From: Cacajao melanocephalus | Taxonomy: Eukaryota > Chordata > Mammalia > Primates > Pitheciidae | Length of the DNA: 64,000 nucleotides | Direction of reading: 5' to 3' | Assembly: GCA_963573385.1 (NCBI GenBank) | Contig: CAUYLG010008986.1 | Span: 60,061-124,060 of the forward strand | Shown: piece after piece, positions 22,648 through 35,008 of the stretch | Layout of the letters: each line of letters begins with the position of its first letter | How positions within the stretch are numbered: position 1 is the stretch's first letter | Notes under the pieces: generated by a model | What the model was told of the DNA's origin: nothing | The model's input: only the letters and a program-made list of their open reading frames with translations | Databases searched by the model: none | Program-made: the position numbers and the translations under genes

Positions 22648-23745
22648 TGATAGTAGCAGGAGGCAGACAATTCCTAGGCAGGCAGGGGTGGGTCCCCAGT
22701 GAAACCCCACCTTCAAGTCAAAGATAATTTAAAGCTTGAAAGCCAACCTACAAGTCAAATCTGCGGAAAAGATTGAGAACCTGTCTTCTAATTTGGTGTG
22801 CTTTCCTCTGATCAGTCTCTACCTTTCACCTATTTTACCTATTCTTCCCTGAATGGTTTTTCACACTGGCATGTCCGCCTTTGAATAGGGCCTTTCTTTT
22901 AACATTTTTAACATGCTCACAAACCAATCAGCCCACACTCTCCCATTCTGAGCCCATAAAAGCCCCACACCCAGCCACAGTAAAAGAGAAACCACCCAAC
23001 TTTGGGTGTGGGAACCACCCTCATGTCCCCTGTTTACTGAAAGCTGTTTTGTTGTTCAATGAAATTCTTCTTTGCCCTCCTCACCCTTTGATTGTCAGCA
23101 TTATATCATTCATCTTGGACACAGGATGAGAACTTGGTACCCACTGAATGTACACAGAAGGCTGTAACATTATGGCCCTCTGCCCTCTACCAGTGGAGGG
23201 CAGCCACCCTGCATGACAGGAAGCAGTGGTGGGTCTGAGGCAGCTCCAGAGCTGCAGACCAGAGTGGGGCAAGGGGCTGGCAGAGCTGTTAACATGCTGC
23301 TGTCTGGTGAGCTGTGGACAGTGGGACTAAAAGAGCTAATTAGCTTGCTGTAACACCCCCTCTGGGGCTTTAGGGTCATGGACACCCCTGCCTCAGTACC
23401 ACCATGCTCTCCTCCTCTGGACACCAGAGTCCACCATGGGAGTGGCTTGCAACACACTTGGTCCAGCCACAAGCATCGCAAGGAGCCTGCTTCTGTGCCT
23501 ATGCTTAGAATGGCTGGATGTGCCCCACACTTACTCACTCACACAGGCCCTCCAACTGAAGACTGAGTACATAATCTCAGCAGTTGTGGGATCTAAGCTG
23601 GAGGACAGGGCAAAGTGTGACGTGGTGGGTTGAGTAGACAAGGCATCTCCTGAGGCAGGCCAAGGGCTGAACAAGGCCCAGGTGGGGATGTCACCAGCCA
23701 AGGAGGTCCCCAGCTAGCAAAGTGACCAAAAAACATCCTGTGTCA
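22648..23745 (+). mobile_element. Solo LTR, class I ERV type, nested
   Basis: 1098 bp beginning TGATAGTAGCAGGAGGCAGA and ending CATCCTGTGTCA, flanked on both sides by ATAT (22644-22647 and 23746-23749), a 4-bp target duplication. AAACCAATCAGC (CCAAT-type) near 22920 and CCCATAAAAGCC (TATA-type) near 22955 show plus orientation. It is more GC-rich than its host ERV and younger than it. LTR family not named. Confidence 0.82.
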
Positions 23746-24189
23746 ATATTGATAACATGTACTTACACATCAAGATTACAGAAATCTCATACAATTTTGG
23801 AACACATATTAATAATTTACTTATATAAATAGAATCAAAACAGTAAAAAATAATTTTATAATTCATGCTTCCTATATGATTTTAACATATATTAAATCAG
23901 CCATATAAGTTTCATTTGGACTTTAGGCCACCTACTAATCTAAAAGTTAACGAGGTAAAAAAGACTGAATTTAGAGTTTGATTTTAGAATGTTTGTCAAA
24001 TATCAAAAGTTTAAAACACTTGATATCACAGAATAAGCACCCAGGTCAGTGTAAAATAGTGATTCATTTAGTCACAATGATAATTCAAAGATTTCTGAAA
24101 AACAAAAGCTTTTCTTATTTGATAAATAGGACACTTAATTTTCAAAACAATAAGACCTAATACAGGCAGCATAAATCCAATTGTATTTG

Positions 24190-24210
24190 TCTCTCTCTCT
24201 CTCTCTCTCC
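24190..24210 (+). repeat. (TC)n microsatellite
   Basis: Pure CT repeat followed by a T run. Confidence 0.95.
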
Positions 24211-25139
24211 TCTTTTTTTTTTCAGTTTATTCCAAAAGCAAATAAAAATCTTTAGTGTCACTTAATTTAAACAAATATTTTATTCCAAATAGGAAACTAG
24301 CTTTTACTTTTGCAGTGTATTATTAACACTAAAGCTTATTTTAATAAAATCATATAAACAAATCCATCCTTAAAATATCTAAACTAGCTATAACCATATA
24401 GTCAAAACCATATTGCCATGTCTTCTTATAACCCTTTTTCCAAACACATTCTACTTGCATTTGTATTCTTCATATATAGAAATGTTTTCTGTATACTAGT
24501 AGTTTTAATTACCTATATTAATTACAATGTTAACTCTTAATAACACTTTTTTTTAACTGAAAAACTTTAGAAGGTAAGCAATTTTAATTAGGCATCAAAT
24601 GCAGAGCACAGAACAAATGACAGAGGTGCAGATTATGTCCAATCCTTACCAGCATCATCAGAGGGCATAGTTGTGCTGGGGAGAACTGTACATGCCCCCA
24701 GGCCTTACCATGGCTATGAGATAGACAAGTCAAACAATTATTAAAAATGGCACAGAAGTGGTTTATGACCTTAAAACATTTAGCAAAAACAGTTTCTGAC
24801 CTTCCTGAGCCGTTCAGACCAACTGTCTAAATTAAGTCTTGAAGATAGTTTTATGTAATGTTACCAGTAACATTAAATTAGCTTTATTTACTAAAAATTA
24901 CTAAAGTCATGTTAACTAAAAGACATTTGAGTCACAGTTTTTATTTTTCTGATAAAATATTTTATTTAAGCACTTGCTTTTTAAAGCTAATTCATTAGAT
25001 CTCTTTTATGTATTTTGATAGTAGAATATCACATGTACATGACATGTGTAAACAAACAGGCATACACATAGACAGAAGCACATCTTTCAGTCAATTGAAA
25101 AATGAATTCTCAAAAACAAGATTGAAAAAAATGCATTAA

Positions 25140-25358
25140 GGTCTTTAAATATGTATACATAAAATATATATACATATATATGTAATACATAATCTATATA
25201 TATATGTGTGTGAGCTTAATTAAAAGCTGATATCTAAGATACATATAATATATATTAATATATATTTAATTTAATTTAATGTATATTTAAGATCAGCTTT
25301 AATTAATGAATTATAAAAATTTAATATCAGCTTTAATTTAATTTTATATATATATATG

Positions 25359-25395
<37 letters not shown>

Positions 25396-25412
25396 TATCA
25401 GCTTTTAATGAA
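25140..25412. repeat. AT microsatellite mosaic with four copies of a short motif
   Basis: TA, TG and (TC)n (25361-25392) tracts alternate with the motif ATATCAGCTTTAAT: inverted at 25219-25233, direct at 25291-25307, 25323-25340 and 25394-25412. Confidence 0.9.
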
Positions 25413-27161
25413 GCAGACTTTTAACCATAGAGCTTTTTAAAAAATCCTTTAAAATCTCTTATCATCACATATTAGCCAGGGAAAACAGTTGGTATTATTG
25501 GCTTTTGAAATTCTTTGTCAAAGGTATTCTTCCAAGTGTCTGAACCAAAGTTATGATTTAACCGTAGATGCACAATGTCTTCAACAAGGTGGCAAGCAGG
25601 TGTTTTCATTTTTCAAAATTCAGAGAAAGAAAAAATTTAAGACAGGGAATCAGAAGCTGTCAATGGAAGGGAAAAGAATCAATAAATGGCCAAGCCACGC
25701 AAATATCAAAACAGAAAAGACTTAATCCTTGGCTTGGAATTAATCCTAGGCTGCCATGGTAAAAGAGAAGAGTCTTAGCTACCAGACTGCAGCATGGGGC
25801 AGTCTCCATTGGTTCTCAGCAAGGAATCTAGAGCTTGAAGTTTCGATCTTGCAAAGGATCAAAACTTTAACATTGTTTTCATCAGAGACTTCTCAAAGCT
25901 AGCCATACCATTACTACCATATAGTCTTCTTTTAATTTAACCTTCTCATCAATTGTTTGGGATAAGAGACCTCTATAATTTTTTTATTTCCTTTAGACAT
26001 TGACAATTAGAATTTTCAATGGTATACTTTATTTCAATAGCAAATACTCATAACACAAGTCACCAAAGTACACCAGAGTCACTATACCAAGAATAGTCAC
26101 ACAAATCCTTTCTTCTTCACTAATAAAAACTTTGCATATTAGACTGATTTTTACCACCCACTTAACTAGAGTGCGGTGAGAGAGGTGAGCCTGGGTGGTA
26201 AGAAATTCTTACCTCTTTGGCAGAAGAGTAGGTTCCTGTGTTCTCTTCAACTGTGGCTTCTAGAAGAGAAAAGCAACTTTGATCATCCTGCTTGCTTCAC
26301 CATCCTGTGGGGACCACAGGCTCTTCACTCCATAAGGATTTATTGAAAAATCACTGACATGAAAAAAGCCAGAAAGAAACACTGGAGATTAGAGTAATCA
26401 ATAGAATAAAAGTCATAAACATTTATTTAACATGTATACAGCACAGCCTTCAGCATGAAGACCCAACTTTCTAAGTAACAGAAGCTCATATACTATCTTG
26501 AAATTACAGAAAGAATGAAGAATCAGGGTATGGCTAACCAAGAGATTTTAGAGGCAAGACAGGATATGCGAGGAAGAAAGAAAAAGGCTTGGCTATAAAA
26601 AGATGGCCTTGGTGAAACTTTTCAGGTTAGTTAATTTTTTAATTTTTCTTAACTGGTTGGTTTTTAGAGATGGAATTTGACTTTTCTAGCTTTGGATTTT
26701 TAGTAAACACTAGAAGGGACCAGGAATTCATCAAATATAGTGGAAGATAGAACAAAATGAAATGAAACAAAATAAAACAAAATCAGAAAAATTCCCATTG
26801 CACAATTTTCATATAGCCAAGATCTCTAAGCATAAGTTATAGCCAGCTAACAATAAACATTAACCTTCAGTTGCCAAATCCCCAAATGATATCCCAAACC
26901 AGCTCCTACCTTGGAGAGGAGACCCAAGCTAAGGACTGCTCTCTGCTTCCATGGAATTAGCAAACTCCCAGAAAAAGGAGTTCTACCACAGAATAAACCT
27001 CAGACTTGAACCAAAAAATGTGAGAAATCAGGGATCTCTGGAGGAAGAAGCTTCCATACCTCAGCACATTGTCCAATTGGTCAGAGTGATAAAGAGCTTC
27101 TAGCTAGTACCAGGACCCCAATAGGAGAGTTGCTGCAAGCCAAAAGGCCAAACTCCACTCA

Positions 27162-27181
27162 GAATCCCTTCGTGGTTGCCA
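27162..27181 (-). other. Primer-binding site of minus-strand ERV, tRNA-Arg type
   Basis: The minus strand reads TGGCAACCACGAAGGGATTC, 5 nt past the LTR end. By my recall of the tRNA-Arg(CCG) 3' end it matches at 18 of 20 positions, both differences being transitions. Confidence 0.78.
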
Positions 27182-27186
27182 AAAAT

Positions 27187-27636
27187 TGTCTGAAATAGAT
27201 CTCAATCAATGTAGAGGTTTATTTTGCTAATATTGAGAATGCATTCAGTGGGGGAAAAGAAGAAAACACAAGTTACAATAGGATCTGTGGTCTATGCTTT
27301 TTCCAAAGAGGGTTTTAAGGGCTGATTTAAAGAGGGAAAAGTGGGCAGAAAGAGAAGAAGGAAGGAAAAAAAGGTGGGGAGCATAGGCTGTGAGGCAAGT
27401 GCTTACATTCTTATGGGGCTTTGATAATTGTCAGTTACACAATTGTCTTGCACTAGGTAGATCTGAATTTTACATAAGATAATGGAAGCTTATGAAACTA
27501 CAGTTATCTCTTTGGGAACAAAAGGAAGGCATCTTTTTTTTGTTTTGTTTGTGTTTTGTCACTCTATTCCCAAACTTAACTTTTCCCTTTGACATAATGA
27601 GTTTGGGGTTCCAAGATTTATTTTTCTTTCAGGACA
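27187..27636 (-). mobile_element. 5' LTR of minus-strand ERV
   Basis: On the minus strand it starts TGTCCTGAAAGAAAAATAAA and ends CAGACA. Partner of 20298-20740, with many differences including indels, so old. Confidence 0.85.
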
Positions 27637-28134
27637 CTTAGCAAGATAGAGGTAACAAGAATACAGATTTAGCAGGATTGTTGGAAGAAAGTGCTTAGTA
27701 TAAAATCTGGGATTGAATGATTGTTCACACTACCATATTTTTTATTTTGTTTTCCTTCGTAACAATAATTTTCACTACAACCCCTTACATGAGAAGAATT
27801 GCTTGAGAATGATACAAGTAAGGATTCTTGAATTCCATCTAAATATGAGTAAATGTTACAGTATTATCCATTATATCAAGAAAGCCTTAAATGTTTTATT
27901 TACAATTTTATTATAAGCAAATATGAGCTGCATGTAGCAATCCCAGCTACAAAATCTCTGCCTTTAGGGTATTTAAATTACTAGTTTTCTAATATAAAAT
28001 TCCTATTAGTGCTAACAATTTTTTAAATTTGTTATTATTTTTTCTCCAAGATTCAGTAATAGAAATAAAAGCAACAAGCATTAGAGTAGAATCATATACC
28101 GGCTGTTAGTTGACAGACTTGACAATTGGGGGTT
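27637..28134. other. Unique AT-rich sequence
   Basis: No feature seen. Confidence 0.45.
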
Positions 28135-28310
28135 GTAAATTCTATATTCACTATCAAGGACAAGTAAGTTGACCAGGGCTTGGCACCATTTACTTTAATG
28201 TCCTTTTTTATCAAATGGAAATGATGCTAATGGTTCCCCAGAGTGCTCTGAGAATGGAAGGTTAAAAGTAGTGTGAAATGCTCAGATTTGAAGTGTTACC
28301 CTAGAGTAAT
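28135..28310 (+). mobile_element. MIR fragment
   Basis: TATCAAATGGAAATGATGC corresponds to the MIR 'TCTGTAAAATGGG' region, followed by a decayed MIR 3' half. Confidence 0.45.
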
Positions 28311-28574
28311 CTATTACTGTAAGTTCTCTCTTAACCTCATTGATAGATTCTTGGAAACTGCAACTTTAAGTCCTTAAGCTAAATGACATGTAACAAAACC
28401 AATTTTGCTACACGCTAATTGATATAAATAAAAGACTAAGTTTCTCCAGAATATTTCTGATGACAAAACATCACAAAACTTCTAAATAAAGACCCCAAAC
28501 ACTTCCATATTAACCACTGACATAAATGTGAGATATACATATGTTTAAGAAAGCATAATAAAAGCAAGTAAGAT

Positions 28575-28795
28575 AATTATTTACCCAATTATTCAGTTCA
28601 GAGTCTGGGGTGGCCAGAGTCCATCCCAGCTACTCAGGGCATCTGGTAGGAGCCAACCCAGGCCAGGCAGCCTTTCTATCACAGTGTGCATTCATACACA
28701 CTTGCATTCACTCCTAGTGGGACAACTTAGACATGCCAGTTCATTTAAAGTGCACATCTTTGGAATGTGGGAGGAAATGAGTTTCAAAAGGATGC
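28575..28795. mobile_element. Ancient dispersed repeat, family not assigned
   Basis: GTCCATCCCAGCTACTCAGG, TTCTATCACAGTGTGCATTC, GTGCACATCTTTGGAATGTG and GGGAGGAAATGAG occur in the order of a very old vertebrate interspersed repeat I recall but cannot name. Confidence 0.45.
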
Positions 28796-29818
28796 TGAAC
28801 TATTATTTGTTTTTTCTAAGGAAGAGTGGAGATTAGAGTGATATATTGCTTAATACTCATTTTGAAGCACATGTCTCAACAAAACCCTCTAATTCTTTCC
28901 ACACACTCACACACAGATGAACCAATTCTGGGACATCCCACATGTGATGAGACATAAATCCAGTTACAATAAGTTTTGAGTTTTCTATCATATCTTGAAA
29001 GATGATTGACCTTATCTTTGTATTTATGCTAAGTAAATTAGATTAGGAAGTAATATAAGTAAACTAAGCCCTACTTGAGGAGGGAGGAAATAATTAGAGG
29101 AAAGAATAGGTGTTTGTTCTGAGATAAAGTTTAATATGACAGATAGCACATGATATCTAAAAACAACAGAATAATATATTGATTTCTAAGCATGGTACAG
29201 GAATCCAGGGCAAGCTGGGATAGAGAAATCTCAGTAGTTAGCAGCAGGACCCATGAGTGGGATGTAGTGGAAAGGCTAGGAATAGTAAAAGGAACATTTT
29301 GTTTACTGTGTAAGGTTTTTAACACTTTTTGTAATTATTGGAGATAAGGTAAAATCAATAATAATGTTTTTGATAACTTTTTGATCTTGCTGAACTCTTT
29401 CTGTTTTAAGTAGTATTCTAGGTGTTTTTGTAAGGATTAGGTTATTTAAACTCACAAGAGTTTATAGAAATAAGAACATTAAGTCACACAGTATTGTTTG
29501 ACTTAAACCACCCACAATCAGAGAGTAAAAATGAGAATTATTTACTCCTGTAGTGTCAATTTAAATCATCTGTGTTTAATACCAACATTGTTACTTTTCC
29601 TACTATAATAATGTGGCTCCAGAATCATGGGCATCAGATAGAAAGTGGAAAATTTGGGTTTTGAGAATTCTGACTTAGACAAAACACCACAAAGAAGACC
29701 TGGCAACAAGTTGTTTTCACTGAAAATTATACTGTGAATGAAGAAAGTAGTATCTTAAATAACATCCTATGGGAGGGGACACCAATCACAGATATCTTTT
29801 TGATGAGATAGGAAATAC
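28796..29818. other. Unique sequence
   Basis: No gene or repeat recognised. Confidence 0.4.
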
Positions 29819-30306
29819 TGAAGCAGGCAGAACAATGACCTCTAAAGATGTCCTGGAAACTGTGAATATGTTGCTTGACATGACAAAGGGACTTTGCAGA
29901 TGTGCTTATGTTAGGATCTTGATATGGGAGATTAACCTGGATTATCAGGGTGGATCCAAAGAATCACAAGGATTAATTGGGTCCACCAAGAGGGAGGCAG
30001 GAAAATCAAAGACATATGGAGAAGTGATAGCAGAAATAGAGGTCAGAGTGATGGGGTTGCAATCTTTGAAAATAGTAGGGGGCCATGAGCCAAGGAATGT
30101 GGTCAGTCTATAGAAGCTAAAAAAAGGGGAGTAACAAAGTCTCCTCTAGAACCTCCAGAAGGAACACAGCCTACTAAGACCTTCATTTGAGGACTATAAG
30201 ACTTATTTCAGACCATAGGCAACCAGATTAATAAGATAATAAAGCTGTGTTATGTTAAGTCACTAAGTTTGTGGTAATTGGTTATAACAACAATAGGAAT
30301 CCAATA
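29819..30306 (+). mobile_element. MaLR (MLT1-group) LTR, tentative
   Basis: Phrases in order: TGACCTCTAAAGATGTCCTG, GGGACTTTGCAGATGTGCTT, GGGCCATGAGCCAAGGAATG, CCTCCAGAAGGAACACAGCC, then AATAAAGCTGTG and GTCACTAAGTTTGTGG, ending near CCAATA. These define a well-known old mammalian repeat with an LTR-type polyadenylation signal. The 114-codon open frame in it is not a gene. Confidence 0.65.
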
Positions 30307-33094
30307 AGTATATTCAAATACCCAAATTAACATCTTGCTTAAGGACTTTCTGATTCATTTTACTTTATAAGCCTTGGATTCTGAATAGCAGGTGCAGACC
30401 ATCTGGCTTTCTGTTGTAATTAATACCACTTAGTCTGTGCTATGATCTTTAAAAATACTGAATACTGGATTTTGTAGACATATTTTTTTCTTGAGATAAT
30501 TATCTTAGGATCTAAGGATTGAACTGACTTCTAAATTACACAGGTCTTGGCCCACTGCTGTGACAATCCAGTATGTCCTTTTAAAGCTTTAGACTCCAAA
30601 AGTGAGGGCAATTAAATTATTTGCAATTAAATTAATTTGCAATTAAATTAATTTGCAATTAAATTAATACAACTCTCAGGTTTCAAAATAACTGTATCTA
30701 TCATTAGGAGAAAGAGCCCAGGCTAGTGACACTGTTGGTAGCCCCAATTCTATTCAGGCATCAAGAAACCCCTGGCTGTGTAGGCTAGACAAGAAATTGG
30801 GCACTACTGTCTCGGATTTTATTCAATTTAGGATTGTTGATATGGGGCTTTTGATACTCAAGTTTTAAAGTAAATGATCTTAGACTTCCATTCCTTTGAT
30901 CTTTGCATTTTAATTTTCAAATAGTTTTACTATTTTAACTTCCGTTTCTCCTTAGGAAATTTATACCAAGATGAATTCATATTCAAATTTGGCTCATCTA
31001 TATGTTGTTTGCATTCAGTTGTTGAAGTGTCTTTATAGATTTCATCTTAATGTGGCCTTTTATTCTCAATTTTATGTAAGCTGTTTCTTACAACTGCAAG
31101 AAAAATTAGTGTATCTTATGGGTTAAGTTCTGGATAATGCCTGTACCCACCCTCTGTAGCTGCCTAACATGGAAAATGTGGTAACTGCTGTTTCAAATTG
31201 TGTTTGATCACAGAGACAAAACTTGGTGGACTTGCATTTTATGTTTCTATAACTTCCCATCCTTCAGATAACTTGTTTTGTGAATTCAGGCACCATAGAC
31301 AAATTCAATAATCCACAGAATTGCATGCATTATGACAACATACACTTGCAGAAGAGTTTTTTACATTTTTTCCTAAATATGTGTACATAGCCTTCTGTGC
31401 ACCATGTATTCTTACATGTTGAACAATGTGAGAAGAAAATGCTAGAAGGTTTGAATGTAGTTTTGCCGGGGCATGAACTTAATTAGATATAGTTCTGATC
31501 CATTACAGAGAATGCTGGAAATAAAATGTGAACAACTTACCAGAGTCCCAGAAGATCTGAAAGAAGCAATGTTTGGGAAACAGTCTCATGAATGCTGGCA
31601 GAAAACCAGTCACTTATCTAATTGAAAAATCAGCAAAAAATATTTGGGTATGATGAGCTCAGCTTTTTTTTCTTCCTTTTGAGAGGAAATCTGCTTAGTG
31701 TTTTCTCCCTGGATCCTCCATGAGGTAAGTCTCACCGGGGTAACTCTCCATATCAAGAAGCCTCACCAGGGAAGGCTGCCTATTACTGAGTAATAAATTG
31801 TTCTAATTCTGCAGGGTGGCTGACAGATATAAACAACGTCTTCCAACCAGGTCTTTATTTGTAAAAAAGGTGATATATCAGCCTCCATCTTTTCTATGTT
31901 TTTTAAGTCAACTTGTTCAGATATGGACAGAGAATGTATATTTTACTGGGTCTAATTCAAAAGATGGAACATATTTTTATGCTGAAGACTATAGTTAAAA
32001 TATAAATAATGTGTAATATTTTTAACCATACCATAAAGGATTGGAAAAGTAAGGACCCACACATGTACACACATACTACACAAACACCCCTATTCTAGAT
32101 ATAAGTGGGTTTGTGCAGTGCTTTTTATTTAGGTACATTATTCCTTTGAGCCACTAAACTTCAAAAAAATTATATGGTCACCAAAGGAAATACTAAGGAT
32201 AAAACTTGCACAGGAACATGACGGCAATCTCATCAGAGAGAACCTATTGCAAAGGCCAGAAGCAAAACAAAAAAAGTTGTAAAATGCAATAAGGAGCAGA
32301 AACAAAGAAATAAACCAACCCTGGCGGGAAGTCACTGGAAATTGGGCTTACAATTTGAATCAGTGTAATTTCCTGGAAATACCATTCTCTCTATTTAAGC
32401 ACCAATGCCATAAGGTTCAATGACAAATCTTTAGCAATATAGTAGGTTTTCTTACTTCTACATCTATGCTGACACATTTGCACAATATAACACCCTAGTG
32501 TTAATGGAGAGTGCAGGGGGCAACATCCATGTTAAGTGTTTTGGAGAAGGGGAAACAGTCTACCTGTTAATTTAGAAAAGTTTATGACAAACACTGGAGG
32601 CACTTCAGAAGGTTTAAGATAGGACGCATGGAGAAAGTACAGCAGGTAACAAAGGTAGTCAGTCTTCTGATTACTGTCTTCTGTGTATCTTTTCCACTGC
32701 TATGAAGATTTTTCTGTAATGGTTCCAAATTGGGGCAAAGTATTATATGTTCAGGGATAAGTGTGAGGTCAGATCTGTATCACACAACATATGAAAAGGT
32801 TATAAGATAGCTAGGAAATTAGGCTGATAAAATATATAATCTGGAAATTTTAGTAAAATTGATTTTAGCTCTCCAAAATACAGCATTCTGAAAAGATGTC
32901 ACGGCCCTTTCCTGAGCTTTGTGTTCAGTATGTCTCTCACTTTAACTAAAACTAGTCTAATGTTCTGATATTACTGGCCTAACTTAGCACTGTGCTGATA
33001 TGTTGTAGATTTGGAAAACTGTAATGACACAAATCTTAAAACCTCTGAACATGATATTATTCGTTGCCTAATGTAAGAACAGCTGAAAGCAACA
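30307..33094. other. Mostly unique sequence with a small tandem repeat
   Basis: Nothing recognised except the 16-bp tandem repeat at 30608-30670. Confidence 0.4.
30608..30670 (+). repeat. 16-bp minisatellite, about four copies
   Basis: The unit GCAATTAAATTAATTT is repeated head to tail, with the first copy one base short and the last altered at its end. Confidence 0.93.
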
Positions 33095-33320
33095 GCAGCA
33101 TAGTGTAATGATAACAAACAGATGCTGGAGCTAGACTTCCTGAGATTAATGCCTGCCTCTTCTATTTTGACTACGGTATAACAGGTAAATTCTGCACCTT
33201 ATTTCCCTCAGGCCCCAAAGAGAAATAAAAATATTTTTATCTTACCTCATAGGTTGGTTATAAGTATGATGTGGTTTAATAATTACAACACTGTTTGGCA
33301 CAAATTAGCATATGTGTGTA
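33095..33320 (+). mobile_element. MIR
   Basis: AGCATAGTGTAATGATAACA, TGCTGGAGCTAGACTTCCTG, ACCTCATAGGTTGGTTATAA and CTGTTTGGCACAAATTAGCA follow the MIR consensus from the tRNA-related head to the tail. Confidence 0.72.
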
Positions 33321-33399
33321 TTAAATACTTTTGAAAATTAATATTCTAGAAAGAGTCCTGTATTTCAAGACCTTTTGCGATCTGCAAACCAAATTTATG

Positions 33400-33615
33400 G
33401 TCCTTGTTATGTATCACCATAACATTCTCTATTTCCCCCTTTATGACTTTTTTAAATTCTTATAAATTTTTATTGTTTATTCCTCGGTAGGGTGTGAACA
33501 CCAGGATGGCAGTGATATTGCTTATTTTTATACCTGTTGATTATCTTATGACTAACAAACAGTACATAACACATATTAACTGATAACTGAATATTTGTTA
33601 AGTGAATGATTGAGA
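33400..33615 (+). mobile_element. L2 3' end
   Basis: GTGTGAACACCAGGATGGCA corresponds to the L2 'GTAAGCTCCATGAGGGCA' region and GAATATTTGTTAAGTGAATG to its tail. Confidence 0.6.
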
Positions 33616-34110
33616 AAAATGACTCATTCAAATGATCTCTCATGTGTACAAGTGACTTCCACAAGACGTAGTCGGCACTCGATATTTGTGGCATTGAATC
33701 GAATAATCTCTACTCTTGATTACTCAGTCAAAATATCAGAAAACTGCAAACGCTATCATGTGGACTATAAAATACATTAGTTTTAATCGTAAATGTAATG
33801 AAAGCAATGTATAAAGCTGCAAGAAAACAAAGCTTGGGAGTTAATATGAAGCGAGGATTACACCATGCCTGTTTCCTTCTTGTGCCACCTCAAAACTTCT
33901 AACAAGTAGTCACTGATTTTTCAATATGAACATCAGAAGAATAATTCTAGTAAACTTTCTAGGTCATGGTAACTCTATGTTTGTAGAGTTCACCATTCTT
34001 CAGATTAAAACTAATATTTTGTGTGTGTGATTTTGGACTTTGTAGACAAATAGATAATCTATATATTTACACGGATTTTATGGTGAAATGCACTTCCAAA
34101 ATGTTATACA
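33616..34110. other. Unique sequence
   Basis: No feature seen. Confidence 0.4.
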
Positions 34111-34770
34111 ATATTTTAAAGAATAACATACCATTTACTTGACTAGTTTTGGTGTAAAGTTCTATAAATTTAACATACATACATATTCACTTAACCTCCA
34201 CCATAATCGGTACACAGACTAATGTCATCACTACAAAGTATTCCTTTGTGCTATCCACGTGTAGTCAAACCTCCCTTCACATTTTCTGACACCACTGATG
34301 TGTCACGGTTTTGTTTTTGTGAGAATTCCATAGAAATGGAATCATACAATGTGTAACCTTTTGAGTCTGGTTTCATTCACTTAACATGATGCTTCTGTGA
34401 TTCATAAAAGCTGTTTTCTGTATCAATAGTTCATTCATTCTTTGTCTCCAAAAAGAATTGCATTGTATGAATTTGCCACTATTTACTTATTCTCCCATTG
34501 AAGAAAATTTGAGTCGTTTCCAGTTTTGAGTGATTATGAACAAAATTATATAGAGCCTACTATGTACCATGTATTCTTCTAGGTGAACGAATATAGTGAC
34601 GGCCAAGGTAAGAAAAAGTTCCAATTCTTATTATGCTTAATGTCTCTTGAGAAGTTAGCCACGGTTTAAAAAAATTTTTTAAAGTAATATGGTTAAATGT
34701 GTGCCTTTTTGTTTTCTTCAGTTGTCTATGATTTTATTCCAATAAGTGAATTAATACTACTGGGTCATTC
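34111..34770 (-). mobile_element. L1M fragment, antisense, with L2 scrap
   Basis: GGAATCATACAATGTGTAAC, GTCTGGTTTCATTCACTTAA and GAATTAATACTACTGGGTCA match the antisense L1M ORF2 3' part in order. About 34553-34625 (CCTACTATGTACCATGTATT onward) interrupts it and resembles an antisense L2 3' end. Confidence 0.7.
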
Positions 34771-35008
34771 ACTGCTTTTCAGTCTGCATAATGATGATAT
34801 TATTCTAAAGCATACAGTAGAAGTTATATTTTAGAATCATGAATTGAGGTTGGTTAGTTGTTTGCTTTTAAGCTATTGAACATAATTCATCAGAACTGCA
34901 AAGCAAGGCCCAGACAACATGTGTTTTGTTTACGCTATAATAGGTGATTCTGATGAATAATTCAGGTCAACATTGACTCCTCTATGTTTTTAAAATAGAC
35001 ACCTAGAG

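Larger units (their letters stand above)
20298..27636 (-). mobile_element. ERV provirus, minus strand
   Basis: Two LTRs of about 445 bp in the same orientation flank 6.4 kb. Read on the minus strand: 5' LTR (27187-27636), tRNA-Arg-type PBS (27162-27181), interior, polypurine tract (20741-20756), 3' LTR (20298-20740). No gag, pol or env is recognisable: the interior is AT-rich, stop-filled and expanded by microsatellites and a nested solo LTR. It may be a non-autonomous, mostly non-coding class I element. The flanks (AAAAG on the left, CTTAG on the right) do not match as a target duplication. Confidence 0.8.

Noticed and set aside
25140..25412. Direct repeats considered as a CRISPR-like array
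   Set aside because: Four irregular motif copies in mixed orientation within microsatellites; no regular repeat-spacer structure, and this is a primate genome.
29769..30113. 114-codon open frame
   Set aside because: It falls within an MLT1-like LTR.
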